A stretch of DNA of 64,000 nucleotides from Bacillus gaemokensis (GTDB lineage: Bacteria; Bacillota; Bacilli; Bacillales; Bacillaceae_G). Shown here one piece after another: positions 42,791-52,859 of the stretch (position 1 is its first letter; each line of letters begins with the position of its first letter). The notes below the pieces were generated by a model. That model did no database searches, was not told the DNA's origin, and was given only the letters and a program-made list of their open reading frames with translations. Made by a program: the position numbers and the translations under genes. The stretch is from positions 45,052-109,051 of the forward strand of contig NZ_LTAQ01000069.1 of assembly GCF_001590835.1 (NCBI RefSeq). Direction: 5' to 3'.

Positions 42791-44246
42791 AACCAACTTT
42801 TTCTTCTGTTTTTTCACGATCCCAACACTCTGTGTTTTCTAAACCAGGAATGCTGTCTGCATAGAATACTGGGTCTTGTCCAGCTTCTTTTTGCTTCATA
42901 TAGTCTTTCAATGCTGCAAATGCGTACTTGCTTAAGAATATGATTGTAACTAAGTTGAAGATTGCCATAACGCCCATAAATAGGTCGGCTAAATCCCAAA
43001 CAACTTGAATTGTTGCAACAGAACCTAGGAATACCATACCGATTACAGCAATACGATAAATCATAAGTGTAGTTTTACTTCCGTTTAAGAACTCGATATT
43101 TGTTTCACCATAGTAGTAATTTCCGATTAACGAGCTGAATGCGAATAGGAAAATCGCTACAGCAACGAAGATAGGTGCCCAAGGGCCAATATGCATTTTT
43201 AGCGCTTCTTGTGTTAACTGAATACCGTTTAAATCAGTTCCAGTATGAACATCTGATAAAAGGATAATAAAAGCAGTACAACTACATATTAATAATGTAT
43301 CTGTAAACACACCAAGTGTTTGAATGAAACCTTGTTTAACAGGGTGCGTTACATTAGCTGTTGCTGCTGCGTTTGGTGCACTACCCATACCAGCTTCATT
43401 TGAGAATAAACCACGTTTAACACCAAGTAAAACTGCTGCACCGAAGCTACCGCCAGCAACTTCTTTTATGCCAAATGCATGCGCTAAAATTTCTTTAACC
43501 ATTTCTGGAATTAATGTAATATTTGTCACAACAACGAATAGTGCAACTGCAACATAAATGATCGCCATAATGGGTACAATCATTTCTACAACACGTGCAA
43601 TTCGTTTTACACCGCCGAAGATCACGACAGATAATAGTACAGCTAATGAAATCCCAACGATTTTTGAATCAATATGAAAAGCTCCGTCGAATGCAGAAGT
43701 TACAGTATTAGCTTGTACAGCGTTAAAAACTAATCCGAAACTAACTGTGATTAATACGGAGAAAATCATACCCATCCAGCGTTTGTTTAAACCTTTTTCC
43801 ATATAGTATGCTGGGCCACCGCGGAATGCTTTACCGTCTTTAATTTTATAAATTTGCGCAAGTGTACTTTCCACAAAAGCAGATGCTCCGCCAATCATAG
43901 CGATGAGCCACATCCAAAAGACAGCACCTGCGCCACCCATAGAAATCGCAATTGCTACACCGGCTAAGTTACCTGTTCCAACACGCGATGCTGTGCTCAT
44001 ACAGAATGCTTGGAAGGAAGAAACACCGTGTTTTTCCTTTTGTGCTTTACGTGTAGAAGGACTTGCTCCATCGCCAAGTAAACGGATCATTTCACGAATA
44101 TGACGGAACTGAACGAATTCAGCTCTGAATGTGAAATAGCAACCTATAATAATTAATAATGCAATTAAAATATAACCCCATAAATATTCGTTTGTAGTTG
44201 TAATAAATTTATGAATCAGATTAATGACATTTTCAAAGAAATCCAT
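42789..44246 (-). CDS. Alanine/glycine:sodium symporter family protein (485 aa)
   Basis: AGCS-family Na+-coupled amino-acid carrier with about ten hydrophobic segments. Family signature around SRVGTGNLAGVAIAISMGG and the later GLFSNEAGMGSAPNAAA. ATG 44246 follows GGAGG by 9 nt. Glutamine (AlsT/GlnT) and alanine carriers both look like this, so the substrate is open. Confidence 0.87.
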   Translation of the reverse strand: MDFFENVINLIHKFITTTNEYLWGYILIALLIIIGCYFTFRAEFVQFRHIREMIRLLGDGASPSTRKAQKEKHGVSSFQAFCMSTASRVGTGNLAGVAIAISMGGAGAVFWMWLIAMIGGASAFVESTLAQIYKIKDGKAFRGGPAYYMEKGLNKRWMGMIFSVLITVSFGLVFNAVQANTVTSAFDGAFHIDSKIVGISLAVLLSVVIFGGVKRIARVVEMIVPIMAIIYVAVALFVVVTNITLIPEMVKEILAHAFGIKEVAGGSFGAAVLLGVKRGLFSNEAGMGSAPNAAATANVTHPVKQGFIQTLGVFTDTLLICSCTAFIILLSDVHTGTDLNGIQLTQEALKMHIGPWAPIFVAVAIFLFAFSSLIGNYYYGETNIEFLNGSKTTLMIYRIAVIGMVFLGSVATIQVVWDLADLFMGVMAIFNLVTIIFLSKYAFAALKDYMKQKEAGQDPVFYADSIPGLENTECWDREKTEEKVG

Positions 44247-44425
44247 GTGCGCAATCCTCCTTATTCTTATCAAGATAATATGTTTTTTAAAATTAGGTAT
44301 AAAAAGCGACATTTATCATTAAAACAGAAAATCTTGCAAAGAGGAAATGTCTTAAAATAGATTCGTTATTCCATATTTTAATAGATATCTTATTTAAAAG
44401 TGAACTGAGAAAAATAGGAAGAAAT

Positions 44426-45493
44426 TTGAGGGTATTCATATTACAATGTAAATATATCATCATGGGGGTGTTTTTTATTCAGTACGCATTTTCACATATA
44501 CGACTTCGCAGTTTTTTTGCATGGATGATTTTAGGAATGATAGTAACAATGATACCGTTAGCTTTTGCAGGGGCTTCAGACATTGTCATGGATACTGTAT
44601 TGCAAACCTTGGTGTTTTTTGTATTTCCGCTACTATGGTTATATGTAAAAACAGGAAAGAACAATGTTATATTTACTAGTTTCTTGGATAGAACAACAAA
44701 GTTGAATTGGAAGTTAATCGTAATTGCAACTGTAATGGGACTTATTTTTGCAGTAGGTGTATCTCATATTCAAATTTACATATTGGCACATCTTCTTCCT
44801 AATTTTTTAATTGATATGTTAAATGATGATAGCGTCATCGATATGAGTAGTATATATACAACGATATTTAGTTTTATTTCAGCGTGTATTTTTGCACCTA
44901 TTATGGAAGAGGTCATTTTTAGAGGTTTTTTCTTAAACCGTATGGCTTTTAAATGGGGTATAAAACGAGCTGTAATTGTGTCTTCGCTTATTTTTGGTTT
45001 AGGGCACTTTGATGTCGTTGGTGCATTTGTATTTGGTGTTGTGATGTGTCTTCTTTACATAAAGACGAAGAATATATGGACGAATATAGCTGTACATGCT
45101 CTGAACAACTGCATCGCAACAAGTGTTCAATTAATGAGTGGAGAAGGAACAGACGAAGCTATTTCAATCGCTGAGTTACAAGGACAAAGTAATTTATGGA
45201 TTGGACTCGTTATCATTTTGATTAGTTTACTGTGGTTGATACCTTTTATTCGGAAAAATTGGCGAACTGTAAAAGAAATAGGGGTACCACCTCTTCGTTT
45301 TATTGATGAGGAGAAGGCGATTATACCATTACCACAAACTGGAGTATATAGTCAAGTTATTGTAACTGATCGACTTATGGCTGTAGAATTGCCAGATGAG
45401 GCTGTGAATCAGTTGAAATTAGAAGAGAATGATTATGTAACGGTTGCAGTAGAGGGTGATAAAATTATAATAGCAAAGGCAGAACATCAGTAA
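44426..45493 (+). CDS. CPBP intramembrane protease with C-terminal AbrB-like domain (355 aa)
   Basis: Eight or so membrane segments. The CPBP/CAAX-protease motifs are intact: EEVIFRGF (Glu161/Glu162), FGLGHFD and HALNN. After the last segment and a linker, about 50 residues (VYSQVIVTDRLMAVELPDEA to the end) resemble an AbrB/MazE-type swapped-hairpin domain. The start is uncertain: TTG 44426 has AGGAAG 4 nt upstream; ATG 44462 and GTG 44468 have weak sites. Confidence 0.7.
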   Translation: MRVFILQCKYIIMGVFFIQYAFSHIRLRSFFAWMILGMIVTMIPLAFAGASDIVMDTVLQTLVFFVFPLLWLYVKTGKNNVIFTSFLDRTTKLNWKLIVIATVMGLIFAVGVSHIQIYILAHLLPNFLIDMLNDDSVIDMSSIYTTIFSFISACIFAPIMEEVIFRGFFLNRMAFKWGIKRAVIVSSLIFGLGHFDVVGAFVFGVVMCLLYIKTKNIWTNIAVHALNNCIATSVQLMSGEGTDEAISIAELQGQSNLWIGLVIILISLLWLIPFIRKNWRTVKEIGVPPLRFIDEEKAIIPLPQTGVYSQVIVTDRLMAVELPDEAVNQLKLEENDYVTVAVEGDKIIIAKAEHQ

Positions 45494-45506
45494 GTATAGG
45501 AGGAAT

Positions 45507-45548
45507 AAAAAGCAGCTCTCCAATATAACCTAGGAGAGCTGCTTTTTT
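45507..45548. terminator. Shared terminator
   Basis: AAAAGCAGCTCTCC and GGAGAGCTGCTTTT perfect stem between convergent genes. Confidence 0.9.
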
Positions 45549-45729
45549 AATGGATCACAATTTCCACATGAAAGTTGTTTCCGTTTTTTACGTATTTAAT
45601 ATCCGTAACTGTACGAACGCTTTTTAAAATTTCCACCTTTTCCCCAATTCGAGGAATGGTGGGAACATTATCCCAAATACCGAGTAAATCATCTTCTTGA
45701 GCCGTTTTTTCATAAAACCATATTTTCAA
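45547..45729 (-). CDS. Small unknown protein (60 aa)
   Basis: TTG start with GAAAGGGG 8 nt upstream; reads MKIWFYEKTAQEDDLLGIWD and ends GNNFHVEIVIH. Looks like a small beta-rich soluble protein. Not recognised. Confidence 0.6.
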   Translation of the reverse strand: MKIWFYEKTAQEDDLLGIWDNVPTIPRIGEKVEILKSVRTVTDIKYVKNGNNFHVEIVIH

Positions 45730-45825
45730 TGTAATGCCCCTTTCTCGAACTTTATGTATTTTAATACATAATAAAACATTTTTATTCTTTTTGTAAGGGG
45801 TATTTAAGGTTATTGTGAATAAAAA

Positions 45826-46284
45826 TTAATTTTGTTCTTCTGGGAAAATATGTTCAATGTCAGGAGTAAGAGATACTTCTGATAAGACAATATGAGAAAC
45901 AGTGGTAGCATATGAAGAAACATCATTAATAAATTCTTCAAGTTCAACTAATGAAGGGACAGAAATTTTAACGATATAACATAGACTTCCTGTTACACGA
46001 TAACAAAAACTTGCAGATGGATAAGATTGAATAAATTGCTGCATGCGTGTTGTATCGCCATTTTTTAAAGTGATTTCCAAAATACAGTCTAAAACGAGAC
46101 CTGCCTTTTTATAATCAATATCTATTGTATATTTCTGAATAACACCTTCACTTTCTAATTTCCGAACACGTTCTGTAGTAGAAGGAGCAGATAAGTTTAC
46201 GCGTTTTGATAACTCACGCATAGAGAGGCGACTATCATTATATAATTCATTTAAAATTTTACGATCTACACGATCTAATTGCAT
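45826..46284 (-). CDS. Lrp/AsnC-family regulator (152 aa)
   Basis: N-terminal helix-turn-helix (LDRVDRKILNELYNDSRLSM, then LSAPSTTERVRKLESEG) and a C-terminal RAM ligand domain with FCYRVTGSLCYIVKI. Such regulators respond to amino acids. Divergent from the AhpD-like and isochorismatase-like genes, 126 bp away, which it may control. Confidence 0.88.
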   Translation of the reverse strand: MQLDRVDRKILNELYNDSRLSMRELSKRVNLSAPSTTERVRKLESEGVIQKYTIDIDYKKAGLVLDCILEITLKNGDTTRMQQFIQSYPSASFCYRVTGSLCYIVKISVPSLVELEEFINDVSSYATTVSHIVLSEVSLTPDIEHIFPEEQN

Positions 46285-46410
46285 TTATAAATATACCTCC
46301 AGTAAAATGATGATTTTTGAAAAGAAAACATATAAATTAAGATTCATATGAAATGTAAATAGTACCTTACTTATTTTACAATAAAAGAGTAAGGAAGAGG
46401 AGGGAAATTA

Positions 46411-46824
46411 ATGGAGAGAATTTCATTATCAAATGTTGGGGAAACAAAGTTTCAAAAATTGTTAGGGCATTGTCCAGAAATATTGGATTCTTGGAATTTG
46501 TTAGAGAAAACATTATATAAAAAAGGCACGCTTTCTGAAGAATTAAAAGAGCAAGTACGCAGGACACTTGCATTTGGAAATGAATGTCCGTACTGTATGG
46601 CAAAGGGAGAGCCAGAGGATGTGCAAAAGGTAGAAGAGATTAGTACAGCTGTAACTTTTGCACATGTATTTGTACATAATCGCTCAGCGATAGATGAAAA
46701 AATGTTTGATGTATTAAAAGGGTATTGGAGTGAGGCTGAGATTGTAGAACTGTGTGCCTATATATGCTTTATTACCGCTTCACAACAACTTGGATTTTTA
46801 TTTCAATTACAACCAGCAGAGTAG
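46411..46824 (+). CDS. Carboxymuconolactone decarboxylase / AhpD-like protein (137 aa)
   Basis: Helical AhpD-fold protein with the redox pair ECPYCMAKG (CxxC, residues about 61-64) followed by a long helix. Members reduce peroxiredoxins or act as decarboxylases; the CxxC favours a redox role. Followed within 10 nt by an isochorismatase-fold hydrolase, so one operon. Confidence 0.75.
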   Translation: MERISLSNVGETKFQKLLGHCPEILDSWNLLEKTLYKKGTLSEELKEQVRRTLAFGNECPYCMAKGEPEDVQKVEEISTAVTFAHVFVHNRSAIDEKMFDVLKGYWSEAEIVELCAYICFITASQQLGFLFQLQPAE

Positions 46825-46833
46825 GAGGAGATG

Positions 46834-47403
46834 ATGTTGAATCAATCCGCACTTATTATTATTGATGTACAAAAAGCATTTGATCTACCGTACTGGGGGA
46901 TGCGAAATAATCCTTTTGCAGAAGAAAACATGAAGAGTTTATTAGAAGAGTGGAGAAGAAGAGGCTTGCCAATTTTTCATATACAACATGTAAACAAAGA
47001 GAATATAGAATCCATGTTTCATCCAAATGCAGAAACGGTAAAATTTAAAGAAGAAGTGAAGCCGTTACAAGGTGAGACTGTTATTCAAAAGTCTGTTAAC
47101 AGTGCGTTTATTGGAACGGATTTAGAGGTACAGCTGAAAGAGAGGAATTGTAATTCTGTTATTATTGTAGGACTAACGACGAATCACTGTGTAGAGACAA
47201 CAACTCGAATGGCTGGGAATTTAGGATTTTCAACGTATTTAGTGAGTGATGCGACCGCTACATTTAATCGAAAAGGACCGGATAGTGTGCAATATTGTGC
47301 GGAAGAAATTCATAATATGACCCTTGTGAATCTACATGAAGAGTTTGCTACTGTTGCTATGGCATCGGAAATATTAGAGAAGGCAAGGTTGAACCAATTA
47401 TAA
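46834..47403 (+). CDS. Isochorismatase-family cysteine hydrolase (189 aa)
   Basis: Catalytic triad features: Asp in LIIIDVQKAFD, Lys in VIQKSVNSAFIGTDL and Cys in GLTTNHCVETTTRMA, with the cis-peptide stretch before it. Hydrolyses a small amide or vinyl ether; substrate unknown. Start assigned to the second of two adjacent ATGs for spacing from AGGAGG. Confidence 0.85.
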   Translation: MLNQSALIIIDVQKAFDLPYWGMRNNPFAEENMKSLLEEWRRRGLPIFHIQHVNKENIESMFHPNAETVKFKEEVKPLQGETVIQKSVNSAFIGTDLEVQLKERNCNSVIIVGLTTNHCVETTTRMAGNLGFSTYLVSDATATFNRKGPDSVQYCAEEIHNMTLVNLHEEFATVAMASEILEKARLNQL

Positions 47404-47515
47404 TTTTGAATGATTGATACTATTTCAATAAAATAAATGAATAATTATGTAGAAAAAAATAAGAATATTTCGTATAATTACAGTATAATTATTTTGAAAA
47501 TAGGGGTGGCAGCAT

Positions 47516-47914
47516 ATGGAGCAAATTCCAGTAAAGAAAATCGAAACAGTACTTGTTTTAGCAGAGGATGACAAACAAAAACAAAAGGAATTTTATGAAT
47601 TGTTGCTAACAACTCATTTTTATGTTGCGGGATCTATGGAAGCGGATGATTCGGCGACCGAGGGAACTCTTCGTTTACGTTATTTTCAAGGAGAAGGCAG
47701 ATGGATTGTTCCGTTCTTTACACAATTGGAATTTGTAAAAGAAGTGTTGCCAGAAGGAACACCCCTTATTACGATACGTGGAAAAGAATTGTTTGAAAGC
47801 CTTGATCAAGAGGTAACTGCTGTATTGAATGTTGGGACTGAGCTTAGCAAAACCTTTATTCCTGAAGAAATTGCTGATATAGCTTCTGGGCGAATCTTTA
47901 ATTATTATCAGTAA
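47516..47914 (+). CDS. SseB-family protein (132 aa)
   Basis: The pattern WIVPFFTQLEFVKEVLPEGT, GKELFESL and a C-terminal IPEEIADIASG is that of the SseB N-terminal domain, a small soluble protein of unknown biochemical role, often enhancing serine-sensitivity or secretion phenotypes. GGGGTGG precedes the start. The 112 bp upstream contain a TATAAT-like element. Confidence 0.7.
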   Translation: MEQIPVKKIETVLVLAEDDKQKQKEFYELLLTTHFYVAGSMEADDSATEGTLRLRYFQGEGRWIVPFFTQLEFVKEVLPEGTPLITIRGKELFESLDQEVTAVLNVGTELSKTFIPEEIADIASGRIFNYYQ

Positions 47915-47946
47915 AAATGTCATTTGTATAGCCATTCAAGCATAGT

Positions 47947-47979
47947 AAAAAGGAAAAGCGGTGTATGCTTTTCCTTTTT
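47947..47979. terminator. Terminator after the SseB-like gene
   Basis: AAAAAGGAAAAGC and GCTTTTCCTTTTT perfect 13-bp stem. Confidence 0.9.
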
Positions 47980-48060
47980 AATGGAAATGAAAATTTGAAT
48001 AAGACATTGTTTATATTCTGTGAATAAGGAATAACAATCACCGATATAAGATCTACTTTG

Positions 48061-48978
48061 TTAGTTAGGTGTGAAACTTATACCAGAAGGAATGGAAAGA
48101 GTCTTTTTTTTTGTGTCAATTGTAACAGGAGCACCAAGGGGAATGGCGATATTCGGCTGTATATGTCCAATTGGAAAACCAAATAATACTGGGATATTGT
48201 ATGGCGCGAGATAGTCGTGCAATATGCTTTGTAAGGATAGAGATGGTTTAGAAGGGCTACAGTCGTGACAGCTTGTGAAAATAACTCCTGCGGATTCACT
48301 AAACTTTCCAGATAAACGTAATTGATTGAACATACGATCAATGCGATATGGTTCCTCTCCAATATCTTCAAGCAATATAATTTTATCTTTTGTATGGATT
48401 TCATATGGTGATCCAAGTGTACTTGTTAAAACAGTTAAATTTCCGCCAACTAATGGGGCGGAAACTATGCAATTAGTTGAAGAAACAATACATTCTGCTG
48501 CAGATAAAATGGTTGAATAAGGATGAAATAGTTGATTGAAGGAGGATAAAGAAAGAGAGTGAATCCCTTTTCCTACTTCTTCAATCATGGGTCCATGAAA
48601 AGTAACAAGTCCTGCATATTGTGTAAAGGCAGTATGTAAAGCGGTAATGTCGCTATAACCCCAAAAGATTTTCGGATTTGCTCGGATAAGCTCATAGTGA
48701 ATATGAGGAAGAAGACGGGCGCTTCCATATCCACCTCTTGCACAAAAAACAGCTTTTACTTCAGGATTTGTAAATGATTCATGTATATCATGAAGGCGAA
48801 TGGCATCATTTCCAGCTAAATAGCCATATTTCTCATAAACACTTTTTCCAATGATTACGGACAGTCCCATCTCCTCTAATATTTTGGCCCCTGTAAGAAC
48901 ATATTCAATTATTGGTGGCCCTGCTGGAGCAATGATCATTACTGTGTCACCTTGCTTTAGAACATTTGGGTGAAGCAT
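48061..48978 (-). CDS. LD-carboxypeptidase, family S66 (305 aa)
   Basis: Cleaves the L,D bond of murein tetrapeptides during peptidoglycan recycling. Catalytic Ser in WGYSDITALH, Glu in LLEDIGEEPYRIDRM and His in FPIGHIQPN; ARGGYGSARLL is the family signature. No signal peptide, so cytoplasmic. Similar to LdcA and B. subtilis YkfA. AGGAGGGA precedes the ATG. Confidence 0.9.
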   Translation of the reverse strand: MLHPNVLKQGDTVMIIAPAGPPIIEYVLTGAKILEEMGLSVIIGKSVYEKYGYLAGNDAIRLHDIHESFTNPEVKAVFCARGGYGSARLLPHIHYELIRANPKIFWGYSDITALHTAFTQYAGLVTFHGPMIEEVGKGIHSLSLSSFNQLFHPYSTILSAAECIVSSTNCIVSAPLVGGNLTVLTSTLGSPYEIHTKDKIILLEDIGEEPYRIDRMFNQLRLSGKFSESAGVIFTSCHDCSPSKPSLSLQSILHDYLAPYNIPVLFGFPIGHIQPNIAIPLGAPVTIDTKKKTLSIPSGISFTPN

Positions 48979-49092
48979 GTAATCCCTCCTTCTCTTTCAA
49001 TATATTCGTTTCATAAGCAGTGCAATCCTTTTGTAAAAGAAGGGAAAAGTTTGTAGCATCAAGAAGATATAAGAAGATTGGGAGGGTGAAAA

Positions 49093-50193
49093 ATGTTTAT
49101 AAGTCGAGTAACTGATGTATTACAAATAAAGTATCCAATTATCCAAGCTGGCATGGCAGGTGCAATTACAACACCAGAACTTGTTGCCGCCGTAAGTAAT
49201 AGTGGTGGATTAGGAACGCTTGGGGCTGGTTATATGAGCCCAGAACAAATTCGAGAAGCTATTTATAGAGTGCGAGAATTAACGGATCGACCATTTGGTG
49301 TAAATTTACTCATTACAAAAGAAATAGAAATTGAGGATGAAAAGGTACAAGCTGCGCAGGAAGTATTATTATCAATCAAAAAAGAATTAGGTGTAGAAGA
49401 AGATAAAGAGCAGGCATTACAACTTCCAAAAGGTTATAAAGAACAATTACAAGTGTTAGTGGAAGAAAAAGTTCCAGTTGTTAGCTTTGCATTTCAAATG
49501 TTAGAGCAAGAAGAAATTACAGTTTTAAAGCGAGAGGGTATAAAAGTAATTGGAACAGCTACTAACATAGCAGAAGCAAAAGTACTTGCTGAATTAGAAG
49601 TAGATATAATTGTAGGACAAGGTAGTGAAGCTGGAGGGCATCGGGGTACATTTATTGGAAAAGAACAAGACTCTATGATTGGCACTTTCGCTTTAATCCC
49701 TCAACTAGTAGCCGCAGTTCCTCAAATTCCAATTGTAGCAGCAGGTGGTATTATGAATGGCCAAGGTGTTGTTGCTGCTCAAGCATTAGGTGCAGAAGGT
49801 GTTCAAATGGGAACAGCATTTTTAACAAGTGAAGAAAGTATTACGCATGATGTACATAAAGAGGCAGTGTTAAACAGCACAGATACAAGTACAACTATAA
49901 CGAAGGCGTTTTCTGGAAAATACGCAAGGGGGATTCGTAATGTATTTATAGAACAACATGAGGGAAAAGAAGATAGTTTGCCAATGTATCCGGTGCAAAA
50001 TGTGTTAACTTCAAAAATACGTCGAGAAGCAACGAAACAAAATAAAGGGGAATATATGTCACTTTGGGCTGGGCAAGCATCTTCTTTGGCAAGAAAAGAG
50101 TTCGCGCAACAAATTGTTGAGAGAGTGATGGAAGAGGTAAGCGTAACGGTAGAGCGATTGTACGATGCATGCAAAAAAAGACCACTTGAATAA
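49093..50193 (+). CDS. Nitronate monooxygenase / FMN oxidoreductase (366 aa)
   Basis: TIM-barrel FMN enzyme of the 2-nitropropane dioxygenase family. N-terminal YPIIQAGMAG and SNSGGLGTLGAGYMSP, the catalytic-region GQGSEAGGHRG and the phosphate-binding IVAAGGIMNGQGVVAA are clear. FabK enoyl-ACP reductases share the fold; the isolated context favours nitronate monooxygenase. GGGAGGG precedes the ATG. Confidence 0.85.
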   Translation: MFISRVTDVLQIKYPIIQAGMAGAITTPELVAAVSNSGGLGTLGAGYMSPEQIREAIYRVRELTDRPFGVNLLITKEIEIEDEKVQAAQEVLLSIKKELGVEEDKEQALQLPKGYKEQLQVLVEEKVPVVSFAFQMLEQEEITVLKREGIKVIGTATNIAEAKVLAELEVDIIVGQGSEAGGHRGTFIGKEQDSMIGTFALIPQLVAAVPQIPIVAAGGIMNGQGVVAAQALGAEGVQMGTAFLTSEESITHDVHKEAVLNSTDTSTTITKAFSGKYARGIRNVFIEQHEGKEDSLPMYPVQNVLTSKIRREATKQNKGEYMSLWAGQASSLARKEFAQQIVERVMEEVSVTVERLYDACKKRPLE

Positions 50194-50209
50194 TTCAAGT
50201 GGTCTTTTT
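50173..50209. terminator. Shared terminator with dltD
   Basis: AAAAAGACCACTTGAA and TTCAAGTGGTCTTTTT stem; it includes the end of the upstream gene and lies just after the dltD stop on the other strand. Confidence 0.9.
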
Positions 50210-50210
50210 A

Positions 50211-51386
50211 CTAGTTAGCCTTATAAAATTGTTGGATTGCCTCGTCGATGTATACCCAGCCTTTCCAACCTAAATGCATATGATCTTTTAAGAAGTATTT
50301 ATCATATTCATGATCCGAGAAGTCAGCAATCGGATATCCAGCTTTCTTAATTTGCTCATGAACTTTCTTATAGTATAATTCGCGGCGCTCTTTTGGGAAG
50401 CCAGCGTAATCATACCAAGGACCTTTTACAGGAACAGAAATGAAGAGTGGTTTTGCACCTGTTTGTTTTAATAAATCAAGTACAATTTGTAAATCTTCAT
50501 ATTCTGGAGAGTTATGGTAAGCATCATTTTTTAAGTAACCTTTTCGCTGCTTTAATTTCCCTTTAATCTTGCTATTAAAGTAACCATCCTCGATACCGTA
50601 TTGATTTGATTTTGATTCTAACGTACCAGTTTGATCAGCGTGTTTACGTGCTTCATCCCAGTTCATTTGTTTCAATGATGGATCAAGTTGTTCTTTATGC
50701 GGTTTAATATTGAACATCGCTGTAAATAAATCTTTACGATCTAAAATATTACGATAAAGGTAAGCGAATGGTTTCGCTGCAATTGCTTTAATTTTATGTT
50801 TTGTATCATCGTAGACAATGCCTTCTAAAGATGTTTTTAGCAATATTTCTTTTTTTACAATTTCAAAATTTAATAAGCGTTTTGCAATTTGTTTTTTCAT
50901 TTCAGGCTTTACATCATTATTGAAAAGGAAATGGTAGCCTTGTTGTTTTGAAAAATTAGGTGCAAAGTGTGTCTCATCAATTCCCTGTGGTACAAACCAT
51001 TGTGGTGAAAGAACAAAGACCATTTTTTTATCTTTTAATTGATCCATTGTGGATGCAAAGTTTAAGACGTGGATAAGATCTTGTGTTCCGCCGCGACCAA
51101 GAAGAAATGGTGTGAACCCTTCAGGCTTTACTTTAAAGTAATTAGATGGATGAAAAGCATCCATTCGTGCAAATTCCGATGAACCATACATCGGAAGGTA
51201 TTTCGGGTCTTCTAACATTTTTTGCTGTAAAATCATACTTTGAATCTTTTCTTCTTTTAGAGAAGTTGCAGCTTGTTCTACTTTCTTGTCACTTACAAGT
51301 GGAAGTAGAAAGCGTGTTGGAATAAGTAAGAATACAGCAAAAAGGGCCAATGCTAAGAGCATCGGACCAAAGGTTGCTTTTTTCAT
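50211..51386 (-). CDS. dltD: D-alanine transfer protein DltD (391 aa)
   Basis: Extracytoplasmic acyl-transferase completing D-alanylation of teichoic acids. N-terminal membrane anchor (residues about 5-27), then a GDSL/SGNH-like fold with MYGSSEFAR (the Ser) and, near the end, [11 protein letters not shown] (catalytic Asp/His). Overlaps dltC by 4 nt; last gene of the operon. Confidence 0.95.
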   Translation of the reverse strand: MKKATFGPMLLALALFAVFLLIPTRFLLPLVSDKKVEQAATSLKEEKIQSMILQQKMLEDPKYLPMYGSSEFARMDAFHPSNYFKVKPEGFTPFLLGRGGTQDLIHVLNFASTMDQLKDKKMVFVLSPQWFVPQGIDETHFAPNFSKQQGYHFLFNNDVKPEMKKQIAKRLLNFEIVKKEILLKTSLEGIVYDDTKHKIKAIAAKPFAYLYRNILDRKDLFTAMFNIKPHKEQLDPSLKQMNWDEARKHADQTGTLESKSNQYGIEDGYFNSKIKGKLKQRKGYLKNDAYHNSPEYEDLQIVLDLLKQTGAKPLFISVPVKGPWYDYAGFPKERRELYYKKVHEQIKKAGYPIADFSDHEYDKYFLKDHMHLGWKGWVYIDEAIQQFYKAN

Positions 51387-51622
51387 CGGATATCTTCCAA
51401 CTTCTTAATGATCATATTTGGTGTTGCCCACTCATCGCGATCGAAATCAGAAATAGATACTTCAATATCTAAGCGCTCTTGGAATTCTACTAATAAAGAT
51501 ACTGTACCGAAAGAATCAAGGATACCTTCTTCAAATAATTGTACGTCAGGATTTTCCTTTACAATATCGTTTTCACATACTTCTTCTAAAATATCTAATA
51601 CTTGATCTTTGAATTCTGCCAT
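51383..51622 (-). CDS. dltC: D-alanyl carrier protein (79 aa)
   Basis: Acyl-carrier-fold protein; the phosphopantetheine attachment Ser37 is in [11 protein letters not shown]. Carries D-alanine from DltA to DltB. A ribosome site (AAGGAG) lies just upstream of the ATG, and 70 nt separate it from dltB. Confidence 0.95.
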   Translation of the reverse strand: MAEFKDQVLDILEEVCENDIVKENPDVQLFEEGILDSFGTVSLLVEFQERLDIEVSISDFDRDEWATPNMIIKKLEDIR

Positions 51623-51692
51623 TTTTAAAATCTCCTTTATATCCGAAATGTATTATGTGTAACTTCTTAGCTGTAAGAAAAGAAGCTAGTCA

Positions 51693-52859
51693 TTAAAAAT
51701 ATCTGTTTAGGCGACCAGAGAAGATTAGGAAACCGAAACAAACTACATGGAACGTAATCACAATTGCAAGAACATGCATGAATGTATTATTTGGCCAGAA
51801 CTTGTGCTTCTTGTTTTTTCGTTCGAAAATATCAAACAAAATAAACAGAGCAGCATGATACAGGCCGTAAATAATGTACTGATAAACATGTTCACCTAAA
51901 ATATGCCAAACGCCCATGATGAAAAAGTTCAAAAATGCACCAATGTATGAAATCGTATAGCGATTTTTGATTAATTTTTTCTTTGTTGCGAAAAAGACGA
52001 AGCGCATATAAATAAAGTCACGGAACCAGAATGATAAGCTCATGTGCCAACGGTTCCAGAAGTCTTTAATGTTACGACTAATAAATGGTTTATTAAAGTT
52101 TTCTGGTGTTTTAATACCCATCATATAACTTACACCGATTACGAATGCACTATAACCCGCAAAGTCAAAGAATAAATACAAGCTATAGCCATACATATAA
52201 ATTGCATTAGAGAAAATTGTATCTTGATTAGCAAATACTGCATCAACAATATGTTTCTTTAGTAAATAAGCAATTATAAATTTATACAGAAAACCTTGGA
52301 AAATACGGTTAATACCTGTATAGAGTAACTTTTGATATTCTTCAGCACTTGGTGGTTTTTGAATATCTTTTTGGAATCTACGATAACGATCAATAGGTCC
52401 AGTCGAGATAGCTGGGAAGAACAGAACAAATTCCCAGAAATTAAAGAATGAGAATTCTTTAATTAAACCGTCACGAACTTCAAATACCATTTGTACTGCC
52501 CTAAATGTTACATAAGACATACCAGCAAAAACAATGAATTTTAATTCAGGTGCAAATGGTGCGATTTTTGCCAGAACTAATGGCAAAATCGATAAAATAA
52601 CAGCCATGCAAAACATGAACGTATTATTATTTTGTTTTCTTAGTAGTAAATAGCCTTTAATAAGGACATATTGCCAAATAATAAATGCTGCTAACATCAT
52701 CGCTTGTTTTGGTTTATCCGAGAAGATAATAGCAAGCATGATTAGCGTTAGGGCAGCATTATATTTACGCAACATTTTACCTTTTAATCCAGCTATGATA
52801 GTAGGTATTAATAAAATGCCCACTATGGCGAAAAAATAAAATGATCCATATGCGGTCAT
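51693..52859 (-). CDS. dltB: D-alanyl transfer protein DltB, MBOAT family (388 aa)
   Basis: Polytopic membrane acyltransferase moving D-alanine across the membrane. MBOAT signatures: [17 protein letters not shown] with its conserved His, and [12 protein letters not shown] with the second His. ATG overlaps the dltA stop (ATGA). Confidence 0.95.
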   Translation of the reverse strand: MTAYGSFYFFAIVGILLIPTIIAGLKGKMLRKYNAALTLIMLAIIFSDKPKQAMMLAAFIIWQYVLIKGYLLLRKQNNNTFMFCMAVILSILPLVLAKIAPFAPELKFIVFAGMSYVTFRAVQMVFEVRDGLIKEFSFFNFWEFVLFFPAISTGPIDRYRRFQKDIQKPPSAEEYQKLLYTGINRIFQGFLYKFIIAYLLKKHIVDAVFANQDTIFSNAIYMYGYSLYLFFDFAGYSAFVIGVSYMMGIKTPENFNKPFISRNIKDFWNRWHMSLSFWFRDFIYMRFVFFATKKKLIKNRYTISYIGAFLNFFIMGVWHILGEHVYQYIIYGLYHAALFILFDIFERKNKKHKFWPNNTFMHVLAIVITFHVVCFGFLIFSGRLNRYF

